Source: Epilithonimonas hominis
GTDB lineage: Bacteria; Bacteroidota; Bacteroidia; Flavobacteriales; Weeksellaceae
Length of the DNA stretch: 64,000 nucleotides
Reading direction: 5' to 3'
NCBI RefSeq assembly: GCF_003730015.1
Contig: NZ_RJTU01000008.1
Coordinates: 1-64,000 of the forward strand
Made by a program: the position numbers and the translations under genes
In this document: piece by piece, positions 31,227 through 40,596 of the stretch
How positions within the stretch are numbered: position 1 is the stretch's first letter
How the letters are laid out: every line of letters starts with the position of its first letter
Notes under the pieces: generated by a model
Told to the model about the DNA's origin: nothing
Databases searched by the model: none
Seen by the model: the letters and a program-made list of their open reading frames with translations, nothing else

Positions 31227-34200
31227 TTAACTTTCGTATAGCCAGACTCGTAATAATGATAGCAACTGATCTATATCCACAGGCTTTGAAATATAATCTG
31301 AAGCGCCTGCAGTGATGCATTTATCCCTATCTCCTATCATCGATTTTGCAGTAACAGCAATAATCGGAAGTCTTTTATATTTTGGCATTTTTCTTATTTC
31401 TCTGATGGTCTCATAACCATCCATTTCCGGCATCATCATATCCATAAGAACCACATCAATATCAGGATTTTTATCGATCTGCTCCAATGCCTGTTTACCA
31501 TCCATTGCCAAGATGACTTCGACCTTATATTTTTCCAGGGCTTTGGTGAGTGAAAAGATGTTGCGTGCATCATCATCAGTTATAAGAACTTTCTTACCAC
31601 TTAACACCTCTGTTAGGGATCCTAAAGTTTTACTTTTGGTTTCCTCGGTATTATTTTTTTCTGCGACCAAGTGGAGAAATAGTCCCACTTCATCCAGAAT
31701 TCTCTGATAAGAATGTGCTGTTTTCACAACAATAGAATCTGCATATTGTTTTATTTTTAATTCTTCTGATGTGGATAAACTATGTTCTGTGAAAATAATA
31801 ATGGGTAAGTTTTCTAAACCTTCATTACTTTTGATGGATTCTACGATCTCATACTCTTTTCCACGGAATGCTGCGATATCTAGAATGACACAATCTACTT
31901 TATCTGAATACAATGCTTTTACGCTGTCTTCGACATTATTCTCCACAGAAAGTCCGATATCGTAACTGCTAAGGAAGTAAGACAATGCAGATGCATGCCT
32001 CGCATTTTCCTCCACAATCAGAACTTTCTGAGAAGATTTCCTAATGGTTTCTTCAATCTTTCTGAATACCTTATTCATTTCTTCCATCGCAACAGGCTTA
32101 TTAATAAAATCAACCGCTCCTTTCATTAAGCTCTCTTGTTTAGCTTTTAACGAAGACATCATATGAACAGGAATATGTCTGGTAGCTGTAGTAGATTTCA
32201 GCTCATCCATCACCTGCCAACCATCTTTTACAGGTAACTGTATGTCAAGAAGTATTGCTGAAGGATGGTATTGCATAGCAGCAGACAACGCAAGATCTCC
32301 TCTTACAACCACGACTCCTTTATAATCCTGAAGCCTGGAATATTTTAGCAATGCTTTTGCAAAATTGGTATCGTCTTCTACAATCAGTATGACCTTATCG
32401 CCTTCTTTGATTGCTTCTCTGTCATCATCTACATCATCTGGGATTTTCAGTGATTTTGAAGATATAATATTATCAGAGAGAATATTCTGTATAATCTCTG
32501 CATCATCTTTGATCGTTTCTACTATATTCTGATCTGTTTCTGTAATCTCAATATCATCTTTTTTGATCACAGGAATTATCAGACTAAAATCACTCCCTTC
32601 ATTTTCTTTACTTGTTAATGTCAGTTCACCGCCGAGTAATCTTGCAATTTCCCTGCTAATAGAAAGTCCGAGACCTGTTCCTCCGAATTTTCTTCTGGTA
32701 GATCCATCTGCCTGTTGGAACGCCTCGAATATTACTTTTTGTTTGTCTGCTGGGATACCAATTCCGGTATCTTTCACAGAAAATATGACGAAATCCTTTT
32801 GTTTTGGGTCATTTTTTATATGAAGGGTAATGCTGCCTTTTGATGTGAATTTTGCTGCATTAGAAAGCAGGTTTCTCAATACCTGATCCAGGCGCAGACG
32901 ATCTGTCTCAATACTCTTGTTTACATCTTCATCGATAATGATATTAAATTGTAAAGATTTTTGCTTAAGAATAGGATCAAAAAGATTTTTCAAATCTTTT
33001 ACCACATCATTCAGCATAATGGTCTGGTGCTCAAGTGTCATTTTACCTGATTCGATTTTCGCCAGATCCAGAATTTCATCAATCAAAGTAAGGAGACTTG
33101 TTCCAGAACTTTGGATTACTTTTGCAGACTCCACTTGATCTTCATTCAGATTTTCATCAGGATTTTCCGCCATTAGCCTAGAAAGTAGTAAAATAGAATT
33201 GAGCGGGGTTCGGAGTTCGTGTGACATATTCGCCAGAAACTCCGATTTATATTTGGTGCTGAGCGCCAGCTCTTCTACCTTACGCTGTATCTCGGCATTT
33301 CTTTCTGCTATCAGCATATTTTTTTCTTCCAGTAACTTGGATCGCTCTTCCAGCTCTGCATTGGTCTGCATAAGCTCTTCCTGCTGTACTTTTAATTCTT
33401 CCTCAGAAGCCTGCAATTTTTGAGTCTGTGCTTCCAGTTCCGTATTCAGATTTTCGAGTTCGGAATGCTGGACCATCAATTCCTCTGACTGAGTCTGAGT
33501 TTCTTCTAGTAATCGTTGTTCTTGTTCTCTACCTTTTGCTGCACCAATTGCGACAGCAATATTTCTGCTACCTTCAGCAAAGTATTCTAATTTTTGATCA
33601 CTGAAATTCTCAGTAGAGCTCAGTTCAATAACACCAAAATTATGCTCGCCGGATACGATAGGAAGTAACAAAATACTGTTTACCTGAACCTTGCTGCTTG
33701 CAAAAGAAACTGCAAAATCAGAATCATTAATATTATTAAAAACTTTAATTTTTTTCTCCAGAAAAACCTGTCCCACCATTCCTTCACCGGAGTCAAAGAT
33801 TTTTTTCATTCTGTCTTCCAGCCCGTAAGCTGCTTTCAGTTTGAGTCTTCCATCATCATTTAAATATAATGCTCCGTTGATGCAGTTTGTATACTCTATG
33901 AAATGTTTCAGCGACTCATTGCTCACATCCTTTAAAGACTTGTTACCTACCAGTGATTCATTGAGCAAAACAAGTCCAGTCTGTCGCCATTCACTATCAT
34001 TGATTTTGTCAAAAGATTTTTTAAGAGAATCTGTCATATGATTAAGCGATTCCACCAGATCACCTAAGTCGTCCTGAGAATTGTCTGTCGCTTTCTGACT
34101 GTAATCTCCACTGGCTACTTTATTCGCTATTTGCTTGATGGCATTCACACGTCTTGTAATCTCTAAATCTTTAGCTTTCAGTTCTTTTTCCAGCTTATCT

Positions 34201-34823
34201 CTTCTGATGAGGTCAGCTCTCATTTTTCTGTAAAAGAAAGCCGTAACAATAATAGCTGCAATTGCCGAAAGTATGATGAATAAAACAGTGGTGTTAGAAG
34301 ATTTTGTGAGATCTTTGTTTTTGATTTCAAGGTTTTTTTCTTCATTTCGTACAAAATCATTGACTAACATTCTGCAACGGTCCATATATGATTTACTCAT
34401 CATGAACTGTTGTTGCGTCATAATTATGCCCTTTCTTCTGTTTTCAACAAAAATTTTGATATTATCAATATTATATTTTACATTGTTTTCCAACTTATCC
34501 AGAACTTCGCGCTGATTGTTATTATCAGTATTTAGAGCTTTTAATCTATTAATAGACTTAGGAAGTTCTTCTAAACCTTTATTGAATGGTTCCAAGAAGC
34601 TAACTCTACCTGTTAACTGATAACCTCTGTTCCCCGTTTCGATATCTAGAAGTGCTACTAAAATATCCTTCGCAGCTGTTATCGATCTACGGCTTGCCGT
34701 GAGTTTTTCCCGGTTTTCCATCTGATTCTGAATACTGAGATAGGAAGCTATGGAGCTGGCAATAAGTATGACGAGTGAAAAACCGACGCCTACTTGTAGA
34801 TTTCTTATAATTTTCTTTGGCAT
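31227..34823 (-). CDS. Hybrid sensor histidine kinase: CHASE3-HAMP-GAF-HisKA-HATPase-three receivers
   Basis: A 1198-residue membrane kinase. TM1 is 11-30, a CHASE3-like sensor (ALLDIETGNRGYQLTG) spans 40-170, and TM2 is 179-197. HAMP is about 200-270 and GAF about 290-430. A Gln/Glu-rich coiled coil runs 432-525. HisKA carries H535 in ANMSHELRTP, and the HATPase has NLLSNAAKF, DTGIGI and GGTGLGLSI. Receivers are at 810-925 (D860), 932-1050 (D982, with EE in place of the usual acidic pair) and 1077-1195 (D1128). It should autophosphorylate and pass phosphate internally and to the nearby receivers. The ligand is unknown. Confidence 0.93.
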   Translation of the reverse strand: MPKKIIRNLQVGVGFSLVILIASSIASYLSIQNQMENREKLTASRRSITAAKDILVALLDIETGNRGYQLTGRVSFLEPFNKGLEELPKSINRLKALNTDNNNQREVLDKLENNVKYNIDNIKIFVENRRKGIIMTQQQFMMSKSYMDRCRMLVNDFVRNEEKNLEIKNKDLTKSSNTTVLFIILSAIAAIIVTAFFYRKMRADLIRRDKLEKELKAKDLEITRRVNAIKQIANKVASGDYSQKATDNSQDDLGDLVESLNHMTDSLKKSFDKINDSEWRQTGLVLLNESLVGNKSLKDVSNESLKHFIEYTNCINGALYLNDDGRLKLKAAYGLEDRMKKIFDSGEGMVGQVFLEKKIKVFNNINDSDFAVSFASSKVQVNSILLLPIVSGEHNFGVIELSSTENFSDQKLEYFAEGSRNIAVAIGAAKGREQEQRLLEETQTQSEELMVQHSELENLNTELEAQTQKLQASEEELKVQQEELMQTNAELEERSKLLEEKNMLIAERNAEIQRKVEELALSTKYKSEFLANMSHELRTPLNSILLLSRLMAENPDENLNEDQVESAKVIQSSGTSLLTLIDEILDLAKIESGKMTLEHQTIMLNDVVKDLKNLFDPILKQKSLQFNIIIDEDVNKSIETDRLRLDQVLRNLLSNAAKFTSKGSITLHIKNDPKQKDFVIFSVKDTGIGIPADKQKVIFEAFQQADGSTRRKFGGTGLGLSISREIARLLGGELTLTSKENEGSDFSLIIPVIKKDDIEITETDQNIVETIKDDAEIIQNILSDNIISSKSLKIPDDVDDDREAIKEGDKVILIVEDDTNFAKALLKYSRLQDYKGVVVVRGDLALSAAMQYHPSAILLDIQLPVKDGWQVMDELKSTTATRHIPVHMMSSLKAKQESLMKGAVDFINKPVAMEEMNKVFRKIEETIRKSSQKVLIVEENARHASALSYFLSSYDIGLSVENNVEDSVKALYSDKVDCVILDIAAFRGKEYEIVESIKSNEGLENLPIIIFTEHSLSTSEELKIKQYADSIVVKTAHSYQRILDEVGLFLHLVAEKNNTEETKSKTLGSLTEVLSGKKVLITDDDARNIFSLTKALEKYKVEVILAMDGKQALEQIDKNPDIDVVLMDMMMPEMDGYETIREIRKMPKYKRLPIIAVTAKSMIGDRDKCITAGASDYISKPVDIDQLLSLLRVWLYES

Positions 34824-34829
34824 AAAAAA

Positions 34830-36296
34830 TTAGTTTATTGGCAATGTAAAATAAAATGTAGAACCTTCTCCTATCTCACTGGATACACCTATGGTTCCGT
34901 GATGCTGCTTGATGATTTCCGAACAGATATAAAGACCTATTCCCATTCCTTGAAATTGCAAAGAAGATTCTTCCACACGGTAAAACTTATGGAAGACATA
35001 TTCCTGCTTAAAATCCGGAATTCCTATTCCAAAATCCGTTACACTTATCCGAACTTCCTTTTCATCCCAGAAGGTGGTTACAATGATCTGATTATTTTTT
35101 GGAGAATACTTGATCGCATTACTTAAAAAATTAATTAGAACCTGCTCTATCCTGATTTTATCAAAAGGTATGACAAAGTCCGGCTGCATACCGTGTCTTT
35201 CGATCTTAACATCTGTGCTGTTGGTATGAAGAATAGTTTCTATGGCATTCTGAATTACCAATTCCAAATTTTCAGGTTTTTTATTGATTTTCAGTTTTCC
35301 GTTTTCAATTTTCGAGACATCGAGCAAATCGGTTATAAGACTGTTAAGCTTTTCAATCTGTTCCAGCGTTTTTTTCACATAAACCAATTCGGAGTTTTCC
35401 TCATTTTGCTTTAGTTTCCTTTCCAGCAGCTGTGTATATGCTTTAATGCTTGTAAGCGGCGTTTTCAGCTCGTGGCTGGCAATACTTAGAAAATCATCTT
35501 TTTCCTGCTCTATCCTTTTCTGATCATCAATATCCGTAAAAGTTCCGACCCAGTTTTTTACAGAATCTCCTTCAAAAACAGGTGATATCCTCAGCAGGTG
35601 ATATCGGTAAACGTTTGTATCGATATTTTTTATTCTGATTTCAAGTTCGAGAGCTTTTCCTCTTTTTCTACATTCTTCGAATTCTGTTCTGATATTCTTA
35701 TCTTCAGGATGTGTTTCCGGGAACTGCTGTGTGGATTCGGAATACTCATACCACTTACAATTGACGAAATCAACTTCTGCATTTTCATTTAGAGTAAAAG
35801 CAATTTGAGGCAATGCCTGAAGCATTAGATGAAAATGATCAATCTGAGATTTCATCGTAGCCTGAGATTCACGTCTCCCTTTCACTTCCATTTCCAGATT
35901 TTGCTGGTTCTTTTTGAGTGCAAGGTTATTTTCCTGAAGGTTATAAAAAGTTTTTACTTTCAGCAGCAGAATATCAGGATCAATCGGTTTGGTGACATAA
36001 TCTATACCACCTGATTTATAACCTTTGGTTATGAATCTTTTTTCGGTATTTACAGCGGATAAAAAAACAATAGGAATATCCTTTGTTTTGCTATAGCCAG
36101 AAAGAGTTTCCGCAACTTCGAAGCCATCCATATCTGGCATCTGGACATCAAGAATAATTAGCGAATAGGTATTTTTAAGCGCTTTTACCAACGCTTTCTC
36201 ACCGGAATCTGCAGTATCAACCTGAAAATTATTAGACTCTAATAATTTCTTTAAAGAATAGATATTGTTCTGGTTATCATCGACAATTAAAACCAT
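34830..36296 (-). CDS. Receiver-PAS-histidine kinase
   Basis: A 488-residue soluble kinase. The N-terminal receiver has IVDDNQNNIYSLKKLLE and D50 in LIILDVQMPDMDGF. A short coiled coil (120-150) leads to a PAS-like domain (about 155-260, ending GTFTDIDDQKRIEQEK). HisKA carries H275 in SIASHELKTPLTSIKAY, and the HATPase has NFLSNAIKYSP, DFGIGI and GMGIGLYICSEII. It is first in the operon, so it may receive phosphate through its receiver and signal onward. A -7 box at 36345-36352 supports the annotated ATG. Confidence 0.92.
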   Translation of the reverse strand: MVLIVDDNQNNIYSLKKLLESNNFQVDTADSGEKALVKALKNTYSLIILDVQMPDMDGFEVAETLSGYSKTKDIPIVFLSAVNTEKRFITKGYKSGGIDYVTKPIDPDILLLKVKTFYNLQENNLALKKNQQNLEMEVKGRRESQATMKSQIDHFHLMLQALPQIAFTLNENAEVDFVNCKWYEYSESTQQFPETHPEDKNIRTEFEECRKRGKALELEIRIKNIDTNVYRYHLLRISPVFEGDSVKNWVGTFTDIDDQKRIEQEKDDFLSIASHELKTPLTSIKAYTQLLERKLKQNEENSELVYVKKTLEQIEKLNSLITDLLDVSKIENGKLKINKKPENLELVIQNAIETILHTNSTDVKIERHGMQPDFVIPFDKIRIEQVLINFLSNAIKYSPKNNQIIVTTFWDEKEVRISVTDFGIGIPDFKQEYVFHKFYRVEESSLQFQGMGIGLYICSEIIKQHHGTIGVSSEIGEGSTFYFTLPIN

Positions 36297-36344
36297 AGAT
36301 TTTTAGACTGTACTGTTTTTATAATTTTAAGATTCTTAAACGAT

Positions 36345-36352
36345 CAAAAATA
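36345..36352 (-). promoter_or_regulatory. -7 promoter element of the phosphorelay operon
   Basis: TATTTTTG on the minus strand predicts transcription from about 36340, a 44-nt leader before the first kinase gene. It is the only good match in the 200-bp divergent gap on this strand. Confidence 0.5.
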
Positions 36353-36528
36353 CTTACAATTTTTCGATAAACTATATTTTTGAGTTATAATCAAACAGAA
36401 TAATATGTAGAAAACACATTTCTTTCGATTACAAGAAAATCTCACTAATCAAAAATCATTCTAAAGTTGATAATTATTATTTTTTTTTCAAAAAAAATAA
36501 TTGCTTGAGCGGAAAAGTAGTAAAAACG

Positions 36529-36536
36529 TAACTTTG
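36529..36536 (+). promoter_or_regulatory. -7 promoter element of the radical SAM gene
   Basis: TAACTTTG predicts a start near 36541. A TTG at 36505-36507 lies 21 nt upstream as a possible -33. The box falls inside the longest open frame, which shows that translation begins further downstream, at 36552. Confidence 0.6.
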
Positions 36537-36551
36537 CGCAAAATATCATTT

Positions 36552-38747
36552 TTGAAAGATCTCCTGCTCATAACGCCGCCGTTTACCCAGCTCAATACAC
36601 CATATCCGGCAACAGCTTACATCAAAGGTTTTCTGAATACTAAACAGTTTTCCAGCTTCCAGATGGATCTCGGAATTGAGGTGATTCTGCAACTATTTTC
36701 TTCTGATGGACTTCGAAAGGTCTTTAATGCAAACATCGATCAACAGTGTTTATCGGAAAATTCTGCTAGAATATGGGCGCTGAGAGAAGAATATATCTTT
36801 ACAGTAGATCAGGTGATAATGTTTCTTCAGAATCAAAACCCAACATTGGCCAGGCAGATCTGTTCTATGAACTTTCTACCAGAAGCGTCACGATTCAATC
36901 AATTGGATGATTTGGAATTTGCTTTCGGGAATATGGGAATGCAGGACAAGGCCAAGCATCTTGCAACGCTTTATCTGGAAGACCTTTCTGATTATATCGT
37001 GGAAAATATTGATGCCGACTTTGGTTTCAGCAGATATGCAGAGCGGCTGGGAAAAAGTGCCAATTCCTTTGATGAATTGTATTCTAAAATCAATGCCGAG
37101 GAAACATTTACCGATCATATCACCTTAAAAATTCTAAAAGAAAAATTAGATAGTGTCCAGCCAAAACTAGTTTGCTTTTCGGTGCCTTTTCCAGGTAATT
37201 TATACTCTGCTTTCCGGTGCGCAAAGTTTATAAAAAAACATTATCCACACGTAGAAACAGCGATGGGCGGAGGCTTCCCAAACACGGAACTTCGGGATTT
37301 AAAAGATGCCCGGGTTTTTGAATTCTTTGACTTTATTACTCTGGATGATGGCGAATTACCTTTGGAATTAGTTATAACCCGTAGCCTCCAAAAACAAGCT
37401 AATGATGACGCAGAATTTAAAAGAACTTTCCTGCTCGAAAATGGCAACGTAACTTATAAAAACAATTCTAAAAGGCACGATTATAAACAATCGGAAATCG
37501 GGACACCAGATTATTCCGACTTAAAACTTGATCAGTATATTTCGGTGATAGAAGTGGCCAACCCAATGCACAGCCTATGGAGTGATGGGCGCTGGAACAA
37601 GCTCACAATGGCACACGGTTGCTATTGGGGCAAATGTACTTTCTGTGATATTTCGCTGGATTATATTAAAATCTATGAACCGATTTCTGCCAAAATTCTG
37701 GTGGACAGAATGGAAGAATTGATTCAGCAGACGGGAGAAACCGGCTTTCACTTTGTGGACGAAGCCGCGCCGCCGGCTCTGATGAGGGAAGTCGCTCTTG
37801 AGATCCTAAGGAGAAATCTGGTAGTAACCTGGTGGACGAATATCCGTTTCGAAAAAAGCTTTACCCGGGATCTATGTTTCCTGCTGAAACTTTCCGGCTG
37901 CATCGCCGTTTCCGGTGGACTGGAAGTTGCCAGCGACCGTCTTCTGAAACTCATTGACAAAGGAGTTTCTGTAGAACAAGTAGCCAAAGTTACAAGACAT
38001 TTTACCGAGGCTGGAATTATGGTTCACGCTTATCTGATGTACGGCTACCCGACCCAGACTGTTCAGGAAACGGTGGACTCTCTTGAGATGGTTCGGCAAC
38101 TGTTTGAGATGGGCGTTTTGCAAAGTGGCTTCTGGCATCAGTTTGCAATGACGGCGCATTCTCCAGTGGGACAAAATCCACAGGAGTTTGGCGTGACGCC
38201 TGTTTTGCAGGAGATTCAGTTTGCGAATAATGATGTAGATTTTATTGATAAAACCGGCATTGACCACGGAAAATTTGCTTTTGGACTGAAGAAATCACTT
38301 TTCAACTATATGCATGGTATCAACTTCGATCTGCCATTGCAGGAGTGGTTTGATTTCAAAATCCCGAGAACAACCATTCACCCCGATTATATTCATGATT
38401 GTCTTGTGGATGAAGAAGAATTCAGTTTCAAAGCCAATTCAAAAGTGATTTTTACTAAACAAATAGCTTTTACCAATCAAATTACCAAAACCAAAAAAGG
38501 CAATTCCTGGAAACTGACGCAGCTCACATTCCATTTAAAAACCAATATTGTGAAAATTGAACTAGATCAGGTAAAAGCACAGTGGCTTCTTGAGATTATC
38601 AGCTCATACAGCATAGAAAATTCTAAAAAACTGACACTTCAGCAGCTTAAAGATCTTTATGAAAAGGATTTTGAAGACTTTGAACTGTTCTGGTTTTCCA
38701 AACCGATGCAGCAGTTGAAGGAAAATGGGATTATTCTAAGTTTATAA
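36552..38747 (+). CDS. B12-binding radical SAM protein
   Basis: The TTG at 36552 gives a 731-residue product opening MKDLLLITPPFTQLNTPYPA, the usual beginning of this class; there is no nearby ATG. An N-terminal cobalamin-type Rossmann region (LVCFSVPFPGNLYSAF, TAMGGGFPNTEL) precedes the radical SAM domain. Its cluster ligands are C-x4-C-x2-C in HGCYWGKCTFCDI. A later GGLEVASDRLLKLIDKGVSVEQV and the MVHAYLMYGYPTQT strand fit the TIM barrel. A C-terminal 200-residue extension is unassigned. Class B radical SAM enzymes methylate or rearrange unreactive carbons, but the substrate here is unknown. A DUF1826-like gene follows after 28 nt. Confidence 0.88.
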   Translation: MKDLLLITPPFTQLNTPYPATAYIKGFLNTKQFSSFQMDLGIEVILQLFSSDGLRKVFNANIDQQCLSENSARIWALREEYIFTVDQVIMFLQNQNPTLARQICSMNFLPEASRFNQLDDLEFAFGNMGMQDKAKHLATLYLEDLSDYIVENIDADFGFSRYAERLGKSANSFDELYSKINAEETFTDHITLKILKEKLDSVQPKLVCFSVPFPGNLYSAFRCAKFIKKHYPHVETAMGGGFPNTELRDLKDARVFEFFDFITLDDGELPLELVITRSLQKQANDDAEFKRTFLLENGNVTYKNNSKRHDYKQSEIGTPDYSDLKLDQYISVIEVANPMHSLWSDGRWNKLTMAHGCYWGKCTFCDISLDYIKIYEPISAKILVDRMEELIQQTGETGFHFVDEAAPPALMREVALEILRRNLVVTWWTNIRFEKSFTRDLCFLLKLSGCIAVSGGLEVASDRLLKLIDKGVSVEQVAKVTRHFTEAGIMVHAYLMYGYPTQTVQETVDSLEMVRQLFEMGVLQSGFWHQFAMTAHSPVGQNPQEFGVTPVLQEIQFANNDVDFIDKTGIDHGKFAFGLKKSLFNYMHGINFDLPLQEWFDFKIPRTTIHPDYIHDCLVDEEEFSFKANSKVIFTKQIAFTNQITKTKKGNSWKLTQLTFHLKTNIVKIELDQVKAQWLLEIISSYSIENSKKLTLQQLKDLYEKDFEDFELFWFSKPMQQLKENGIILSL

Positions 38748-38775
38748 TTATCCGTCTGCTTTATAACGTATTAAT

Positions 38776-39474
38776 ATGTCTCAGACAATTTTTGACCATC
38801 ATCAAATCAAAACAGTTTCCTCTTTTAAGGAACTAATAAATATGGAGTTCCAAGGCGACAACAATGCTATCTGCTGGCAAAGAAATTTGGCTGGAGATTT
38901 TGGTGAAATTGTTTCCAAACTTGAACTGAAAAACAACATCACAGAAGTTTCTGTTGAAGATTTAGAAAATCTGACACTCACAGACCATGGTGAGCTTGCA
39001 AGAGAAATTATCATAAATGATTTGCGATTATTAGCTGATTTTGGAGCATCGCCATCCCTTAATTTGATTAAAAATTATGAGCGTGATGATGAGTTAGATT
39101 TCATCTCAACCGACGTCTATTCTTATCATGTAGACCGCTCACCTATCGCTACCAGCACATTTCTCTGCACTTATTTTGGTGCAGCAAGTGACATATTACC
39201 CAATGATCAGGCAATCCAAAAAATTCTGATTCCTGAAATCCGTGAAAAACTAAAAGAACTGTACGATGGCAAAGAAGAAGATTTTGATGCTTTTTTGAAA
39301 GCGTATTATTTTGATTTACATTACCAGCCGAAAACCAACGCGCATCCCATCAATCTCGGTTTGGGAAATCTCTGGCGTTTGTCTGTAGATCATCCGGAAC
39401 AGAAAGTGCAACCGTGTGTCCATCGTGCACCAGTCGAAAATGATGGCGAATACCGGTTGCTTTTGATTTGTTAA
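38776..39474 (+). CDS. DUF1826-like protein paired with the radical SAM gene
   Basis: A 232-residue soluble protein. Conserved-looking blocks are VYSYHVDRSPIATSTFLCTY near residue 115, NLGLGNLWRLSVDHP near residue 195, and a final PCVHRAPVENDGEYRLLLIC. The H-x-D, LCTYxG and HRxP...RLLL order recalls DUF1826, a family I associate in Proteobacteria with zinc-limitation loci; this is remembered, not verified. The H-V-D and later H-R-A-P spacing could hold a metal. Close spacing suggests co-expression with the radical SAM enzyme. Confidence 0.5.
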   Translation: MSQTIFDHHQIKTVSSFKELINMEFQGDNNAICWQRNLAGDFGEIVSKLELKNNITEVSVEDLENLTLTDHGELAREIIINDLRLLADFGASPSLNLIKNYERDDELDFISTDVYSYHVDRSPIATSTFLCTYFGAASDILPNDQAIQKILIPEIREKLKELYDGKEEDFDAFLKAYYFDLHYQPKTNAHPINLGLGNLWRLSVDHPEQKVQPCVHRAPVENDGEYRLLLIC

Positions 39475-39547
39475 AATAATCTGGATTATAATAAAAACAA
39501 ACCTGCTCACTAGCAGCTTTTCATATTTTTGAGATTGTCACTAATCT

Positions 39548-40249
39548 TTACTGAGGAGGATTATTTTTAGGCTCAGGCAGGTTAGAATTCTTTGCGGCTT
39601 TTACCAGCTCATTAACATCGGCGTATAGGAGCTTCCAGTCGGCTACATCTTTCATTGCGGTGATGAGGCCAAGCAGGGCTTTCAGGGATTTTTCCAGATC
39701 TTTCCGGATGGCGGAAGCCGATCTCATTGTCCGGAGATCCGCATTCGCAGCAGCCTGCTCCGCAAACAATGCCTCGAATACAGCCTGTTTTGTCTTCATA
39801 TCCGTGAAAGCGGCAGTCAGCGAGAGTGCGTCGATCTTCGCCATATTCTCCGGTTTTTCCAGCTCTTCGATCAGCTTTTTCATCTGGGCGGTTTCTGATG
39901 AGTAACTCAGTTTGTAAAGCTCCAGCCCAAAGAGTTTAAAAATCTGATACAGTTCTTCGGCAGACTGGTGATTGGCCACAGAAGACAGTTTTCGGTAACC
40001 ATTGAGAAATCCTTTCAGATTGGAAAACGAAATGTCCCGTTCTTTGTCGGCGTCTGCCACATTATCGCCTTTCCCGCTGTAGATCTGCTTGGCATAGACG
40101 ATATCATAGTCTGCATACTTTGTTTTAGTTTCTGTAACCAGCGGATGATCTGTAATGACCGGATATGTTCCGGAATCTGACAGATTGATGATTCTCTTAG
40201 CAAGTGTAGCTAAATCTTTTGTACTCAATTTTGATAGTGTAATTTTCAT
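39548..40249 (-). CDS. DUF6261 family protein
   Basis: A 233-residue, mostly helical, Ala- and Lys-rich protein opening MKITLSKLSTKDLATLAKRI. The segment YAKQIYSGKGDNVADADKERD near residue 54 is characteristic of DUF6261 proteins, which I recall as multi-copy in Chryseobacterium. It has no signal peptide or known catalytic motif. G+C is higher than the AT-rich island to its right. Its 5' side faces the 42-bp tandem repeat. The function is unknown. Confidence 0.7.
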   Translation of the reverse strand: MKITLSKLSTKDLATLAKRIINLSDSGTYPVITDHPLVTETKTKYADYDIVYAKQIYSGKGDNVADADKERDISFSNLKGFLNGYRKLSSVANHQSAEELYQIFKLFGLELYKLSYSSETAQMKKLIEELEKPENMAKIDALSLTAAFTDMKTKQAVFEALFAEQAAANADLRTMRSASAIRKDLEKSLKALLGLITAMKDVADWKLLYADVNELVKAAKNSNLPEPKNNPPQ

Positions 40250-40345
40250 ACATTTAATGTTTTTGTTGTTAATAATTTTATTTTTTAGCGAAATAAATGT
40301 ATAAAAAATATCATTTACTTACAAAACTATAGTCGGGAAACCTTT

Positions 40346-40512
40346 GTAAAAGTTATTTTGTTTCCCGCAGACCGTGGGAAAGCTCCGTCAAAGTCATTTG
40401 GTTACAAAACCCTCGTTTGGAAACCAAAGTAAAAGTCATTTTGTTACAAAACGAGGGTTTTGTGACTTCCGTCAAAGTTGTGTAGGTTAGAAAACGAGGG
40501 TTTTGGGGTTTT
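40346..40512. repeat. Four tandem imperfect 41-42-bp repeats upstream of the DUF6261 gene
   Basis: Units are 40346-40386, 40387-40428, 40429-40470 and 40471-40512. Each starts GT(A/C)AAAGT and most contain TTACAAAAC, TTAGAAAAC or a related core. GAGGGTTTT or its complement AAACCCTCG marks the second half of units 2-4. On the minus strand one frame stays open through all units and reads as 14-residue repeats (for example KPSFCNKMTFTLVS, KRGFCNQMTLTELS). There are no CRISPR-type unique spacers. The other sequence in this 347-bp gap is AT-rich without visible genes. Confidence 0.7.
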
Positions 40513-40596
40513 GGAAGGTTTTGGTTTTTTTTCAGTAGAAGTACGTGATTAAACAAATTCAAGTTTTTATATATTTGATATTAATAATTTAGTCTG

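Noticed and set aside
40346-40512. Possible CRISPR array
   Set aside because: Repeats are contiguous and imperfect with no unique spacers, and no cas genes are near.
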